NCBI GenBank assembly: GCA_913060875.1
Contig: CAJXSL010000001.1
Coordinates: 248,001 to 312,000, forward strand
DNA length: 64,000 bases
Direction of reading: 5' to 3'
DNA from: an uncultured Desulfobacteraceae bacterium
GTDB lineage: Bacteria > Desulfobacterota > Desulfobacteria > Desulfobacterales > UBA5852
Part shown: piece after piece, positions 1-7,964 of the stretch
How the letters are laid out: each line of letters starts with the position of its first letter
How positions within the stretch are numbered: position 1 is the stretch's first letter
The notes under the pieces: generated by a model
What the model was told of the DNA's origin: nothing
The model's database searches: none
The model's input: the letters and a program-made list of their open reading frames with translations, nothing else
Made by a program: the position numbers and the translations under genes

Positions 1-1499
1 ACAATGGCCATTCCAAGGCCGGTCCCGCTGCGGCCAAGCACTTTTTTGGTATAGAACGGTTCAAAAATGCGGCCGATGCATTCGGGCTCGATTCCGGTAC
101 CGGTGTCGGAGATCCGCAGGCGCACATAATCGCCCTCCGCAACGGTCTCGTAGCCTTTAACAGGGGTATCGATATAGATATTGTCCGTCGTGATCGTAAT
201 GGTGCCGCCATCCGGCATGGCTTCGATGGCATTGTTGACCAGGTTCATGACGGTTTTCTGCAGGTGAATCTTCGAGCCGGCCACCGGCATGATGTCGGGT
301 GCAAATCGTGTGGTGATGTTGACCTGGGGGTGAAGGGTCACCATGTGTTCCAGTTCCGGCGTCCTGAGATGGTCGGAAACAATCTGGCCGATGTCGACCA
401 CATCGACCAGGGCAACGCTGCGACGGGACAGCGCAAGCAGGTCCTGAACGATGGCTACGGCCCGGTGGCCCGAATTTTTAATGGTCTCCAGGGGTTCGTA
501 TAGCGGGCTGTCTTCCGCTATCTGCATCAGCAGGAGTTCAGGGTAGCTGGTGATGCCCGAGAGAATGTTGTTAAGGTCGTGGGCCACCCCGGCCGCCAGC
601 AGGCCGATGGCTTCCATTTTTTGGGCCCGGTTCAGTTCTTCCTGCATCTGGATCCGTTCGTTGATTTCCGCTTTCAGCTGATCGTTAGAGTTTTGAAGCT
701 CCATGGTGCGCTGGGTCACCAGTTCTTCCAGATTTTCCCTGTGTTCCTCCAGGGCCCGGTCGCGTGCCTGGATCTGGGCCAGCATGTCGTTGAAGCTGTC
801 GATCAGACGGCCCAGTTCATCTTCGGACTGGAAGGCGACTCGCTGGCTGTAATCGCGTTTGGAAGAGACGAGGTGCATGGTCTTGAGCACATCCTCGAGG
901 GGAGCGGTGATGACACGCTGGAGGCGGACACAGGCGGCCTGGGCGGCAAAAAAAAGCAGGATGCTGCCGAATACCGTCCACGAGCCGAAATGGCCCAACC
1001 GGCGGTTGATTCGGGTCATGTCCGCCCTGATGGCCACATGGCCGATGGTTGCGCCGTTCAAAAGAATGGGGTGGGATAGATCTAGCTGATGGTAGCCGAT
1101 TTCGACAACCTCGCGCTGATTTGCAAAGCGGCCGATGCAGGTTTGCACTTCTTCGGCCGCAACGACGGGCGTACCCTCGGGCGTTTTTTTCTCGTAAGAC
1201 TGGAAAACCAGGCCATCGGCACTGAAAATATGTGCCATGAGAATATCCGATTCCGCACTGAGGGCGGAAAGAATTTCTTCGGCGGTACCGGGGTCGTCGA
1301 ACGCGAGAGCAGCGGTGCTGTTGATACCAATGACCTTTGCCAGGGTGGATATGTTTTCCACCATGGCCTGGCGATAGGAGATGTATTTGTCTCCGATGAA
1401 ATATGTGGCCATCAGGCCGATCAAGACGCCGCAAATGACCAGAACAATGAACAACAGCTTATTGCGGATGGACAGTTTGCGATAGAATCGATTCATCAT
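1..1499 (-). CDS. HAMP-type sensor histidine kinase (C-terminus beyond window)
   Basis: Membrane sensor kinase, incomplete at its C-terminus because the gene runs off base 1. The reading frame, translated on the minus strand, has an N-terminal membrane segment at about residues 12-32, a sensory loop, a HAMP-like linker and coiled coil, then the H-box GVAHDLNNILSGI with the phospho-acceptor His at about residue 307. The N-box NLVNNAIEAMPDGG and an ATP-lid G-box ending GLGMAI at the window edge follow. The start ATG at 1499 overlaps the stop of the YfiR-like gene (ATGA), so the two are co-transcribed and probably translationally coupled. With the TonB receptor upstream it forms a three-gene signalling unit. 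The ligand is unknown, and whether a receiver domain follows cannot be seen. Confidence 0.88.
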   Translation of the reverse strand, partial: MMNRFYRKLSIRNKLLFIVLVICGVLIGLMATYFIGDKYISYRQAMVENISTLAKVIGINSTAALAFDDPGTAEEILSALSAESDILMAHIFSADGLVFQSYEKKTPEGTPVVAAEEVQTCIGRFANQREVVEIGYHQLDLSHPILLNGATIGHVAIRADMTRINRRLGHFGSWTVFGSILLFFAAQAACVRLQRVITAPLEDVLKTMHLVSSKRDYSQRVAFQSEDELGRLIDSFNDMLAQIQARDRALEEHRENLEELVTQRTMELQNSNDQLKAEINERIQMQEELNRAQKMEAIGLLAAGVAHDLNNILSGITSYPELLLMQIAEDSPLYEPLETIKNSGHRAVAIVQDLLALSRRSVALVDVVDIGQIVSDHLRTPELEHMVTLHPQVNITTRFAPDIMPVAGSKIHLQKTVMNLVNNAIEAMPDGGTITITTDNIYIDTPVKGYETVAEGDYVRLRISDTGTGIEPECIGRIFEPFYTKKVLGRSGTGLGMAI

Positions 1500-2074
1500 G
1501 GCCTTTTCCCCGCAGCGTCGGTCTGCACCTGCCGGGCAACCTTGAGCAGTTTGGCGCTGATCATCAATTCCGATTTACGGGATTCGGCCAGGTTGATTTC
1601 AATTTTTATGCGGTTGCGATGTTTGTTGATGGACACCATGCCGCCCTTTTGGCCGAACCCGGGCATATCGCTCACCGTGAGCAGGTTGAACCGGCCTAAA
1701 AAGGCTTTGATCCGGGACCACTGTTGACTGAAGGACTGACTGATAAATAGAATTTGGCAGGGGCGCTCTGAGAGTTCCCCTTCCGATTGATAACGTTCGA
1801 TCTTAATGCTCCGGCCGCCGACCTGCTCGTCGGCAACAACCCGGTCGAGATGCGGACCGAATGGGTCATCCCCCAGGATACCGATCGTAAAGGGGGCGTC
1901 AGCGTTGTGGAACGCCTCCTGGGGCCACGTTACAAAAAGCGACAGACGGTAGAGAAAGACCGCTTTCAACTGGTATTCGTCAATGGCCTTGGCCCTCAGC
2001 GGTTGAAGTGTTGCGGCCAAAGACAGGGTCAGGACGGCAGCCATGAAAGACAAGACAATCCGGCGGAGTGTCAT
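1496..2074 (-). CDS. YfiR family (DUF4154) periplasmic protein
   Basis: Small exported protein of the YfiR/DUF4154 family. In Pseudomonas, YfiR is a periplasmic regulator of a membrane signalling enzyme. The start at 2074 gives a clean signal peptide (MTLRRIVLSF followed by a hydrophobic core); an in-frame ATG at 2134 would add 20 basic residues and is possible. Family features are the KAVFLYRLSLFVTWP segment just after the signal peptide, the IGILGDDPFG strand and a C-terminal region rich in short beta strands ending in INLAESRKSEL. It lies between a TonB receptor gene and a kinase gene that starts within its stop codon. A role as periplasmic adaptor to the kinase is inferred from that order. 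Confidence 0.85.
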   Translation of the reverse strand: MTLRRIVLSFMAAVLTLSLAATLQPLRAKAIDEYQLKAVFLYRLSLFVTWPQEAFHNADAPFTIGILGDDPFGPHLDRVVADEQVGGRSIKIERYQSEGELSERPCQILFISQSFSQQWSRIKAFLGRFNLLTVSDMPGFGQKGGMVSINKHRNRIKIEINLAESRKSELMISAKLLKVARQVQTDAAGKRP

Positions 2075-2147
2075 ATGCACCGCTCGGTTGCGACGTGAAT
2101 GATATGGGCGGAAACGGTGAAACATTATCATCATGTCCCGACGTCGA

Positions 2148-4241
2148 TTAAAACCGAAAGGTTATCTGACCGTAAACAATGCGCGGCACTTCCGAGTAGA
2201 CGACACCGGACCGTGTCGGGAATTCCTGATGGCGCTCATCGAGCAGGTTCTCGATGCTCAGGCTGAAAGCAACGTTCGGTGTGGGTTCCCAACCCAGGCG
2301 CATATCGACCCGTGTATACGAGGGGACATCCGCCGATTTGAGCTGGTCGACGTAATAAAGCTCCGTGTCCAGGCTCAGCGCCCAGGGCAAATCCAGATAG
2401 GAGCGGACCTGGAACTGATGCTTGGGGCTGAGGCCGCCCTCGTTTTCGGCACTGTCGCCGTTGGCGTCGAGATTATAGTCGAACCAGGCATAACCGAAGT
2501 TGAGCTTCCAGTTGTCCAAGGGCTGCAGGGTCGTCAAGGCTTCAAACCCGAAGGTTTCGCCATCCATACCGTTGGCGATGGTTTGGGGGATCACCACATG
2601 GGGCGGGAAAGGAACGGTTTCAGGGAAGGGTATACCGGTGTCTGTTACCCTGAGATTGTCATATTCGTTGTAGAAAGCCGTCACATCGAAAGAAAACCAC
2701 TGTTCCGGCTGCCAGCGCATGCCCATTTCGTAGGCGATGAGCTCTTCCGAATCGAAATGGTCGTCTCCGGTTACCCGCAGGACACCGACGCCGAAAGGCG
2801 GCATATTGGCGCTTGCCAGGTTGAACCGGATATCATGATCCGAGCGCGAGGGCGTGCGCACCGCCCTGGAGACCGCGCCCCACACCATATGCCTGGCTGT
2901 CGGTTTCCAGCGCAGCCGGGCACTGGGCTGGATTTCAAAGCCGGTATAGTCGTTGTGTTCGAACTTGGATCCCAGGGTCAGCCAGAGCCTGTCCTGCCAG
3001 AGCATGACGTCGTCCTGGACAAAGGCGCTCCACAGGTTGTCGCTGCGGCTGTCGGGGTCCATCCACAGGTTGGCGGATCCTTTGGTATCGTCAGTGGTCC
3101 AGCGATAGCCCAGGCCCCAGACCACATCATGGCGCTGGTGGGGTTTGAAGCGATGTTGGAATTCGACATCCAGCGTATGGCGGCGTTCTTCGATCACCAC
3201 CTGGTCGCGATAGGACCAATCATAATAGGCTTTGGCCTGGATCTCGGCCTCATCGGCAAGGGTGCGCTCCCAGGTGGTGAGCAGATGACCGCCGTGGTAG
3301 GTCTGCTGCTCCTCGGATTCCCGTGTAAACGGGGGGGTGACATAGCCCGAGAGCAGCAGGTCCAGATCATCCGACCCTTGATACGCTTCTCCCTGAATCG
3401 TGATGTCGTCCTGGTGGGACAGGGCCAAATCCGTGCGAAATCCGGCGCGGAGGCTCTCCCAGGCGTCATTGGCCTCGTCGCCGTCCGGGGTTTTGAACGT
3501 GTCCCGGTTGACGCCTTTGGCATAGACCCGGTAGCTGATATCGTCGCTCACGCGGTCCCCGTAGCGAGCCACCGCCAGGGGTTTTTCGACCGTGCCGAAC
3601 CCTCCTACCAGCAAGCCCCCCTGGGTGTCCTCGGTGTGTTTGGTAATGATGTTGATCACGCCGTTGACGGCATTGGCGCCCCACAGGGTCGCTCCGGGGC
3701 CCCGGATGACTTCGATGCGTTCGACGTCTTCCAGAACCGTATCCTGGACATCCCAATAGACGCCGCTGAACAGAGGGGTGTAGACGCTGCGGCCGTCGAT
3801 GAGCACCAGCAATTTGTTGCTGAACCACTCATTGAAACCCCGGGAGGTAATAGCCCAAGTGGAACCGTTGATATGCGCCACTTGGATTCCCGGCACCATT
3901 CGAAGTGCTTCGGGGATATTGCGGGCGCCGGTGCGCTTGATGTCTTCCTGGGTGATGACAAAGACCGCGGCCGCGGTATCGAAAAGCTGTTCCGCTTTTT
4001 TGGATACCGACGTCACTTCGGTTTGCAGCAATTCCTCGATGCTGAGATTTTTCAGGTATTCCAATCCGTCGGCATTGGCATGGGACTGGGCCCGACAGGG
4101 ACCGGACAACCCGCTGATGATCAGGACGGCCACCATGGCGCAAACGCTGCTGCTGAAATTATTTATGAGGATTTTCAGGGGCGTGTATGCCAACTGGGTG
4201 TCTATCCGTTCGGGCCAATGGGGTCGAAAACAGGGGCGCAT
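2148..4241 (-). CDS. TonB-dependent outer-membrane receptor
   Basis: Outer-membrane beta-barrel receptor of about 697 residues. After an exported N-terminus it has the segment IEELLQTEVTSVSKK, typical of receptors found beside YfiR-like proteins. The plug domain follows (VFVITQEDIKRTGARNIPEA, then VERIEVIRGPGATLWGANAV, a hallmark of the family). The rest is barrel, ending in QITFRF with the terminal Phe expected for outer-membrane assembly. The start at 4241 is preceded by AGAAGGAACC. It is the first gene of a unit with the YfiR-like protein and sensor kinase, so sensing is as plausible as uptake. The substrate cannot be told from sequence alone. Confidence 0.93.
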   Translation of the reverse strand: MRPCFRPHWPERIDTQLAYTPLKILINNFSSSVCAMVAVLIISGLSGPCRAQSHANADGLEYLKNLSIEELLQTEVTSVSKKAEQLFDTAAAVFVITQEDIKRTGARNIPEALRMVPGIQVAHINGSTWAITSRGFNEWFSNKLLVLIDGRSVYTPLFSGVYWDVQDTVLEDVERIEVIRGPGATLWGANAVNGVINIITKHTEDTQGGLLVGGFGTVEKPLAVARYGDRVSDDISYRVYAKGVNRDTFKTPDGDEANDAWESLRAGFRTDLALSHQDDITIQGEAYQGSDDLDLLLSGYVTPPFTRESEEQQTYHGGHLLTTWERTLADEAEIQAKAYYDWSYRDQVVIEERRHTLDVEFQHRFKPHQRHDVVWGLGYRWTTDDTKGSANLWMDPDSRSDNLWSAFVQDDVMLWQDRLWLTLGSKFEHNDYTGFEIQPSARLRWKPTARHMVWGAVSRAVRTPSRSDHDIRFNLASANMPPFGVGVLRVTGDDHFDSEELIAYEMGMRWQPEQWFSFDVTAFYNEYDNLRVTDTGIPFPETVPFPPHVVIPQTIANGMDGETFGFEALTTLQPLDNWKLNFGYAWFDYNLDANGDSAENEGGLSPKHQFQVRSYLDLPWALSLDTELYYVDQLKSADVPSYTRVDMRLGWEPTPNVAFSLSIENLLDERHQEFPTRSGVVYSEVPRIVYGQITFRF

Positions 4242-4573
4242 AGAGTTCAGGTTCCTTCTGCCGCATTTATTGCTAACACTATCCTAACACTGAGGTATCG
4301 GTTTTTTTGGGTATGACTTTAGGGATTTTTCTCTTGCTGAAAGGATACGGCAAACGGCATGATGGTCGCCTTGCATGCACCTTTCGTTAAAGGGGCAGGC
4401 CATCGCTTGCAAGGATTCCCTTGGTGATTGGGTATGGATACGCAACCGAAATCTGTAACCTTTGACGGCAACGAAGGTCTTTATGGGGCAATATGACGTG
4501 ATGATCGTTTTGAACCCGCATTCGTTTGATTCCAATTTACCGTGAACCGAAATCAATTAGAGGAGATCATCTT
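4242..4573. other. Divergent intergenic region with a tandem CTAACACT repeat
   Basis: This 332-base gap separates the minus-strand TonB receptor gene from the plus-strand YeeE/YedE genes, so it must hold both promoters. It contains CTAACACT twice in direct repeat with an 11-base period at 4273-4293, about 30-50 bases upstream of the receptor start, a position that would suit an operator. I see no convincing gene; a 90-codon minus-strand frame lacks any recognisable motif. Confidence 0.5.
4273..4293. repeat. Tandem direct repeat, candidate operator of the TonB receptor operon
   Basis: The octamer CTAACACT occurs twice, 11 bases start to start, that is about one helical turn. It lies in the 5' region of the minus-strand TonB receptor gene. 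Tandem sites on one DNA face are typical of dimeric regulators, but no regulator can be assigned. Confidence 0.35.
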
Positions 4574-5101
4574 ATGAAACGAGCCTGGAACCCATATCTG
4601 GCCGGCGCCCTCGCCGGGGTGCTCATGATCCTGTCGGTAGCAATCGCCGGCAAGTATTTCGGTGCCTCGACCACCTTTGCCCGGGGGGCGGCGACCATCG
4701 AGCAGACGGTGGGCGTCGATACCTCGCGTTATGAATACTTCACCACCAAGGGCGGTAAATACGGCCCGGGCTCCCTGCCCAACTGGCAGTTGCTGTTCGT
4801 GGTGGGCATTGCTCTGGGCGGGCTGGGGGCTTCGCTGGCCTCGGGAACCTTCGAGGTCAAACGGGTGCCTGACATGTGGGCGGCCCGATTCGGTGATCGG
4901 CCCCTGTGGCGCAATCTGGCGGCCTTTGCCGGGGGCATCGTTCTCATTATCGGCGCGCGCCTGGCCGGGGGGTGCCCCAGCGGGCACGGCCTGAGCGGAC
5001 TGTCCCAGCTGGCCGTGAGCGGATTTGTGGCCCTGGCCTTTTTCTTCGGCGGCGGTTGGGTTACGGCAAGACTGTTGTACGGTAAAGGAGGGGAACGATG
5101 A
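4574..5101 (+). CDS. YeeE/YedE family membrane protein (first of pair)
   Basis: Integral membrane protein of about 175 residues in the YeeE/YedE (sulfur-transport, PF04143) family. Characterised relatives such as TsuA import thiosulfate. It has about five hydrophobic segments and the family cysteine signature in GARLAGGCPSGHGLSG, where the Cys is thought to pass the sulfur compound. The ATG at 4574 is chosen over an upstream in-frame ATG because AGAGGAGA sits 8 bases before it. The gene overlaps the next, a paralogous half, by 4 bases (ATGA). Each half carries one Cys motif, so the pair probably makes one transporter that other species encode as a single chain. Thiosulfate as substrate is inference. 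Confidence 0.9.
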   Translation: MKRAWNPYLAGALAGVLMILSVAIAGKYFGASTTFARGAATIEQTVGVDTSRYEYFTTKGGKYGPGSLPNWQLLFVVGIALGGLGASLASGTFEVKRVPDMWAARFGDRPLWRNLAAFAGGIVLIIGARLAGGCPSGHGLSGLSQLAVSGFVALAFFFGGGWVTARLLYGKGGER

Positions 5102-5625
5102 TGAGCTTACTCTATGGACTGGTATCGGGGATTTTGTTCGGCGTTCTCCTGCAGCGGGCCGAGGTTCTGCGCTACGACCGCCAGGTGGGGGCCCTGCGTT
5201 TGATGGACATGACCATTTTTAAATTCATGCTCACCGCCATCATGGTGGCTTCGGTGGGGATTTATTTCCTCAAAGATATGGGGATCGTGAGCCTCAGCCT
5301 GAAAGCGACCGGCTTTGGCGCCCAGATCGTGGGCGGGACCCTTTTCGGCATCGGCTGGGGGCTTTTGGGCTACTGCCCGGGAACCGCCGGCGGGGCCCTG
5401 GGCGAAGGGCGTCTGGACGCCGCCTGGGGCCTGTTGGGCATGTTGGCCGGGGGGGCGGTCTATGCCGCCATCTATCCGGCCCTGAAGGCCACCGTGCTCG
5501 GGCTGGGCAACGTGGGCAAGGTGACCCTGCCCCAGGTGATGGGCGTGTCCCACTGGGTGGTGATCGTTGCCATGATTGTTCTGTTCCTGGGGGCGTTCAG
5601 GGTGTTTGAGAAGAAGGGGCTGTAG
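5098..5625 (+). CDS. YeeE/YedE family membrane protein (second of pair)
   Basis: Second half-size YeeE/YedE protein (about 175 residues), translationally coupled to the first by an ATGA overlap and preceded by AAAGGAGGGG. It carries the second family motif, GWGLLGYCPGTAGGALGEG, with the conserved Cys, and four to five membrane segments. The N-terminus SGILFGVLLQRAEVLRYDRQ is typical of the DUF6691/YedE half. It probably pairs with the upstream protein for uptake of thiosulfate or a related sulfur compound, a sensible need for a sulfur-reducing anaerobe. A strong hairpin terminator lies about 230 bases downstream. Confidence 0.9.
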   Translation: MMSLLYGLVSGILFGVLLQRAEVLRYDRQVGALRLMDMTIFKFMLTAIMVASVGIYFLKDMGIVSLSLKATGFGAQIVGGTLFGIGWGLLGYCPGTAGGALGEGRLDAAWGLLGMLAGGAVYAAIYPALKATVLGLGNVGKVTLPQVMGVSHWVVIVAMIVLFLGAFRVFEKKGL

Positions 5626-5994
5626 TGTCTATGATCGGCGCCTTGATCGTTGGGGAGATTATCGGGGGTCAAGGGGCCGAGGATTCTAGTGAAATGCGCC
5701 AACCTCAAAGCGTCAAGCTGAAAGGGAAACGCTTCACATCGACCGCGAACCGATTTTCTGATTTCTCACGTTCTCTTTTTTAGCCGTTTAGCCTCGGTTC
5801 CTGGGCCCTTTTGGCCAACTTATATTGAGAAGCACCACCTTACCTAATATTCTGACGAACAAGCCGCCGGGAGAACCCAATTCTCCCGGCGGCTTGTTTC
5901 TTTTGATCTCGCCAGCGTCAGCTTGACCCCACGCCGGTTTGGGCCTAAAATTATCCCAAGATCCCATGAACCCGCCCACCAGCAGAGGTTTGCC
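5626..5994. other. Intergenic region with terminator, no gene seen
   Basis: This 369-base gap has no open frame with protein-like composition. Its one clear signal is the 17-base-pair hairpin at 5859-5897 followed by a T-rich run. The phrase GGGGCCGAGGATTC...AGTGAAATG near 5665-5695 recurs in similar form near 57784-57818, which suggests old dispersed-repeat remnants. Confidence 0.5.
5859..5905 (+). terminator. Intrinsic terminator, 17-bp perfect stem
   Basis: The arms 5859-5875 and 5881-5897 are perfect inverted repeats around a CCCAA loop, with a GC-rich core (GCCGCCGGGAG), and are followed on the plus strand by TTCTTTTG. It would end transcription from the YeeE/YedE pair before the next gene starts at 5995. 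The lower strand also has an A-rich flank, so it may work both ways. Confidence 0.8.
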
Positions 5995-7683
5995 ATGACG
6001 GAACTGACCCGATCCCAGAAGGCCCGGGTGGCCATCCGCAGTTTCAAAACCGGTGTGGATGCCATCGGCCTGCGGGGGTATTATCGCCCCACCGACCTCA
6101 TTGGCCAGGCCCTGGCCGACAGCCTGCGGATATTGAGCCCGGAGATATACGGCTCCATGAACGATCCCCGGGTGGTCGAACTCAACGGGCTGGAATATGT
6201 CATCGACCGGCTGCCCCGGGGCATCGAGCGCTGTAACCGGGTCATCCTGACGGAAGAGGATGGTTTCGAGGGCACCAATTTCGAAAAGATCGAACCCCCC
6301 AAGCGGCGTCGGACCTCTTACATGGTCAGCGATACGGAATTGTGTTTCGTCATTACCCGGGGGCTGAGCGAGATCTACGATATTCTGACCCACCTGACCT
6401 TTTTGACCAGCGAAGCCCAGAAGATCCAGGAGCGCATGCGGGACGATACCGGCCATGCCACCGTGGAATGGCTGGAACTGGAAAAGACTGTTCGCGGGGG
6501 GGCGCCCGCTTCAGGAGCGGAACTGGACCAGGCCCTCTGGAATTTGAGCATCATCCTGGGGCGTTCTTTCAAGGAAACACGCGAGACCTACGAATACCTC
6601 GAAACCGGCCGCCTGGAGAGCAACAGCAATGCGGGCCTTTTCGCCCTGGTCTATCACCTCGGCCGGCGTGTCGACGAAGAGAAGCGCGCGCCCGAGAACG
6701 CCCTGATCGTCTATCTCACCCCGGCGCTCATGAACAGCATCGGTCACCACAAATACGGCAAGCCCTGGGCCGCGACCCTCAAGGCGAAATTGATCGAGCT
6801 GGGGCTGGACCAGCGCCCCCTCCATATTATCAGCGCCAATTTGCACAGTGTGGTCAACCTGCTCTATGGACCGGCGGCGCTGGGTGCCGGCAAGGGCAAG
6901 GGCGGAGTGGGAGAGGTGGTGGACATGGTCTGCCGCCTGCTGGAAGAGCGGACGGATGTCTGCGCCGTCGGTGCCGAGGCCGGTCTGTACCTCATGCGGG
7001 ACACCGCCGGAACCCACGTGGACTGCCAGATCATCGACACGGCGCGCATCGACCCGGATACGGTGCACCCGGAGTTGGACGTGGCCGCTTTACGCGAGCA
7101 GACCGAGAAGCCGGTAATCCTGGTCATGGACTACGCTTTTGGCGTCCAGGCCTTCGAACTCATGGAGAACCTGCTGTATCCCCATTGGGAAGATGAAACG
7201 CCGCAGTTGTTCGACATCCGTTCGATCGCCGTCATGGGCAAGGCCGGCATCCTGGCCGGCAACAAAGGCGACATCATGCTGGCCACGGCCCACGTGATCG
7301 AAGGCACCACCGACAATTACACGGTCGCCAACGATCTGGCGCCGGAGGATTTCGGTGACGATATTCCCATCTATTCGGGTCCCATGCTGACGGTGGTGGG
7401 GACCTCGCTGCAGAACCGCGATGTGCTGCGCCGCATCCAGCGCGGCTGGAACGCCGTGGGCCTGGAGATGGAGGGCGGGCACTACCAGCGCGCCATCAAT
7501 GCCGCCATCATCAAGGGCAACATTCCCCCCGACATCAAGCTCCGCTATGCCTACTACGCCTCGGACAATCCCCTCCAGAGCGGCCAGACCCTGGCCTCGG
7601 GGCCCATGGGCCAGGAAGGACTGGCGCCGACGTACCGGATCACCAAGGTGCTGCTGGAAAAGATATTGGCCGACGCCGGGTGA
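5995..7683 (+). CDS. Large cytosolic protein of unknown role, phosphorylase-like C-terminus
   Basis: A 562-residue soluble protein without signal peptide or membrane segment. I recognise it only as a conserved hypothetical family (possibly DUF6909, unverified). The ATG at 5995 is preferred over one at 5923 because AGAGG precedes it. The N-terminal two thirds match nothing I can name. The C-terminal third has motifs in the order seen in nucleoside phosphorylases and nucleosidases: MGKAGILAGNKGDIMLAT, then LTVVGTSLQN, then AVGLEMEG (Glu491-Met-Glu-Gly494), then YYASDNPLQSG. In that superfamily the EME motif contacts the ribose and the SD motif the base. It stands alone between two terminator-like regions. 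Nucleoside or nucleotide cleavage is an inference. Confidence 0.8.
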   Translation: MTELTRSQKARVAIRSFKTGVDAIGLRGYYRPTDLIGQALADSLRILSPEIYGSMNDPRVVELNGLEYVIDRLPRGIERCNRVILTEEDGFEGTNFEKIEPPKRRRTSYMVSDTELCFVITRGLSEIYDILTHLTFLTSEAQKIQERMRDDTGHATVEWLELEKTVRGGAPASGAELDQALWNLSIILGRSFKETRETYEYLETGRLESNSNAGLFALVYHLGRRVDEEKRAPENALIVYLTPALMNSIGHHKYGKPWAATLKAKLIELGLDQRPLHIISANLHSVVNLLYGPAALGAGKGKGGVGEVVDMVCRLLEERTDVCAVGAEAGLYLMRDTAGTHVDCQIIDTARIDPDTVHPELDVAALREQTEKPVILVMDYAFGVQAFELMENLLYPHWEDETPQLFDIRSIAVMGKAGILAGNKGDIMLATAHVIEGTTDNYTVANDLAPEDFGDDIPIYSGPMLTVVGTSLQNRDVLRRIQRGWNAVGLEMEGGHYQRAINAAIIKGNIPPDIKLRYAYYASDNPLQSGQTLASGPMGQEGLAPTYRITKVLLEKILADAG

Positions 7684-7964
7684 CAGCCCCTTCCCATGGG
7701 GTGCAGGACAAACCAGGCGTGCCGCCCTTACCCTGAACAGGGGCGTGGGGGACATACGGGAGGCTGTTCGTTCGTGTGCTTCCGGGAACAGCTTCCCCCA
7801 ACCCGCCGATAAAACCGTTGTCCTTTTCCCGGGGCCCTGTTATGGGAGCCTGCCATGACCGCCGGAACCCGGCGGATGAAGCGTGGCGGGTAGCCCGATT
7901 ATTTCACGCGTTCGCGATTTTCATTTGTGTAGAAAAAATTTCATGACATGTTCGGGGTAGATCT
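7684..7964. other. Leader of the ECF genes; hairpins, no recognised riboswitch
   Basis: This 281-base gap precedes a vitamin-type importer operon, where a riboswitch would be expected. It holds a hairpin at about 7763-7795 (GGCTGTTC against GGGAACAGC), another at 7860-7876 (CCGCCGG against CCCGGCGG) and, at its end, a 70-base repeat shared with 16287-16549. I could not match the conserved cores of cobalamin, TPP, FMN, THF or ZTP riboswitches. Confidence 0.4.
7891..7960 (-). repeat. Short copy of a MITE-like element (family also at 16287-16549)
   Basis: Read on the minus strand, this 70-base unit begins CTACCCCGAACATGTCATGA, contains an A/T run with TTTTTTCTACAC, and ends CGAACGCGTGAAATAATCGG. 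Both ends recur, in the same relative order, at 16287-16319 and 16522-16549, where about 200 extra bases lie between them. The two termini are imperfect inverted repeats of each other (CCCGAACATTTCA type). The unit ends 4 bases before the TTG start of the ECF ATPase gene. Confidence 0.6.

Noticed and set aside
4284-4556. 90-codon minus-strand frame upstream of the TonB receptor
   Set aside because: No ribosome site or motif, and it lies in the divergent promoter region.
7684-7890. Riboswitch before the ECF importer operon
   Set aside because: Two hairpins are present, but I could not find the conserved core of any riboswitch class I know, so I list only a leader.
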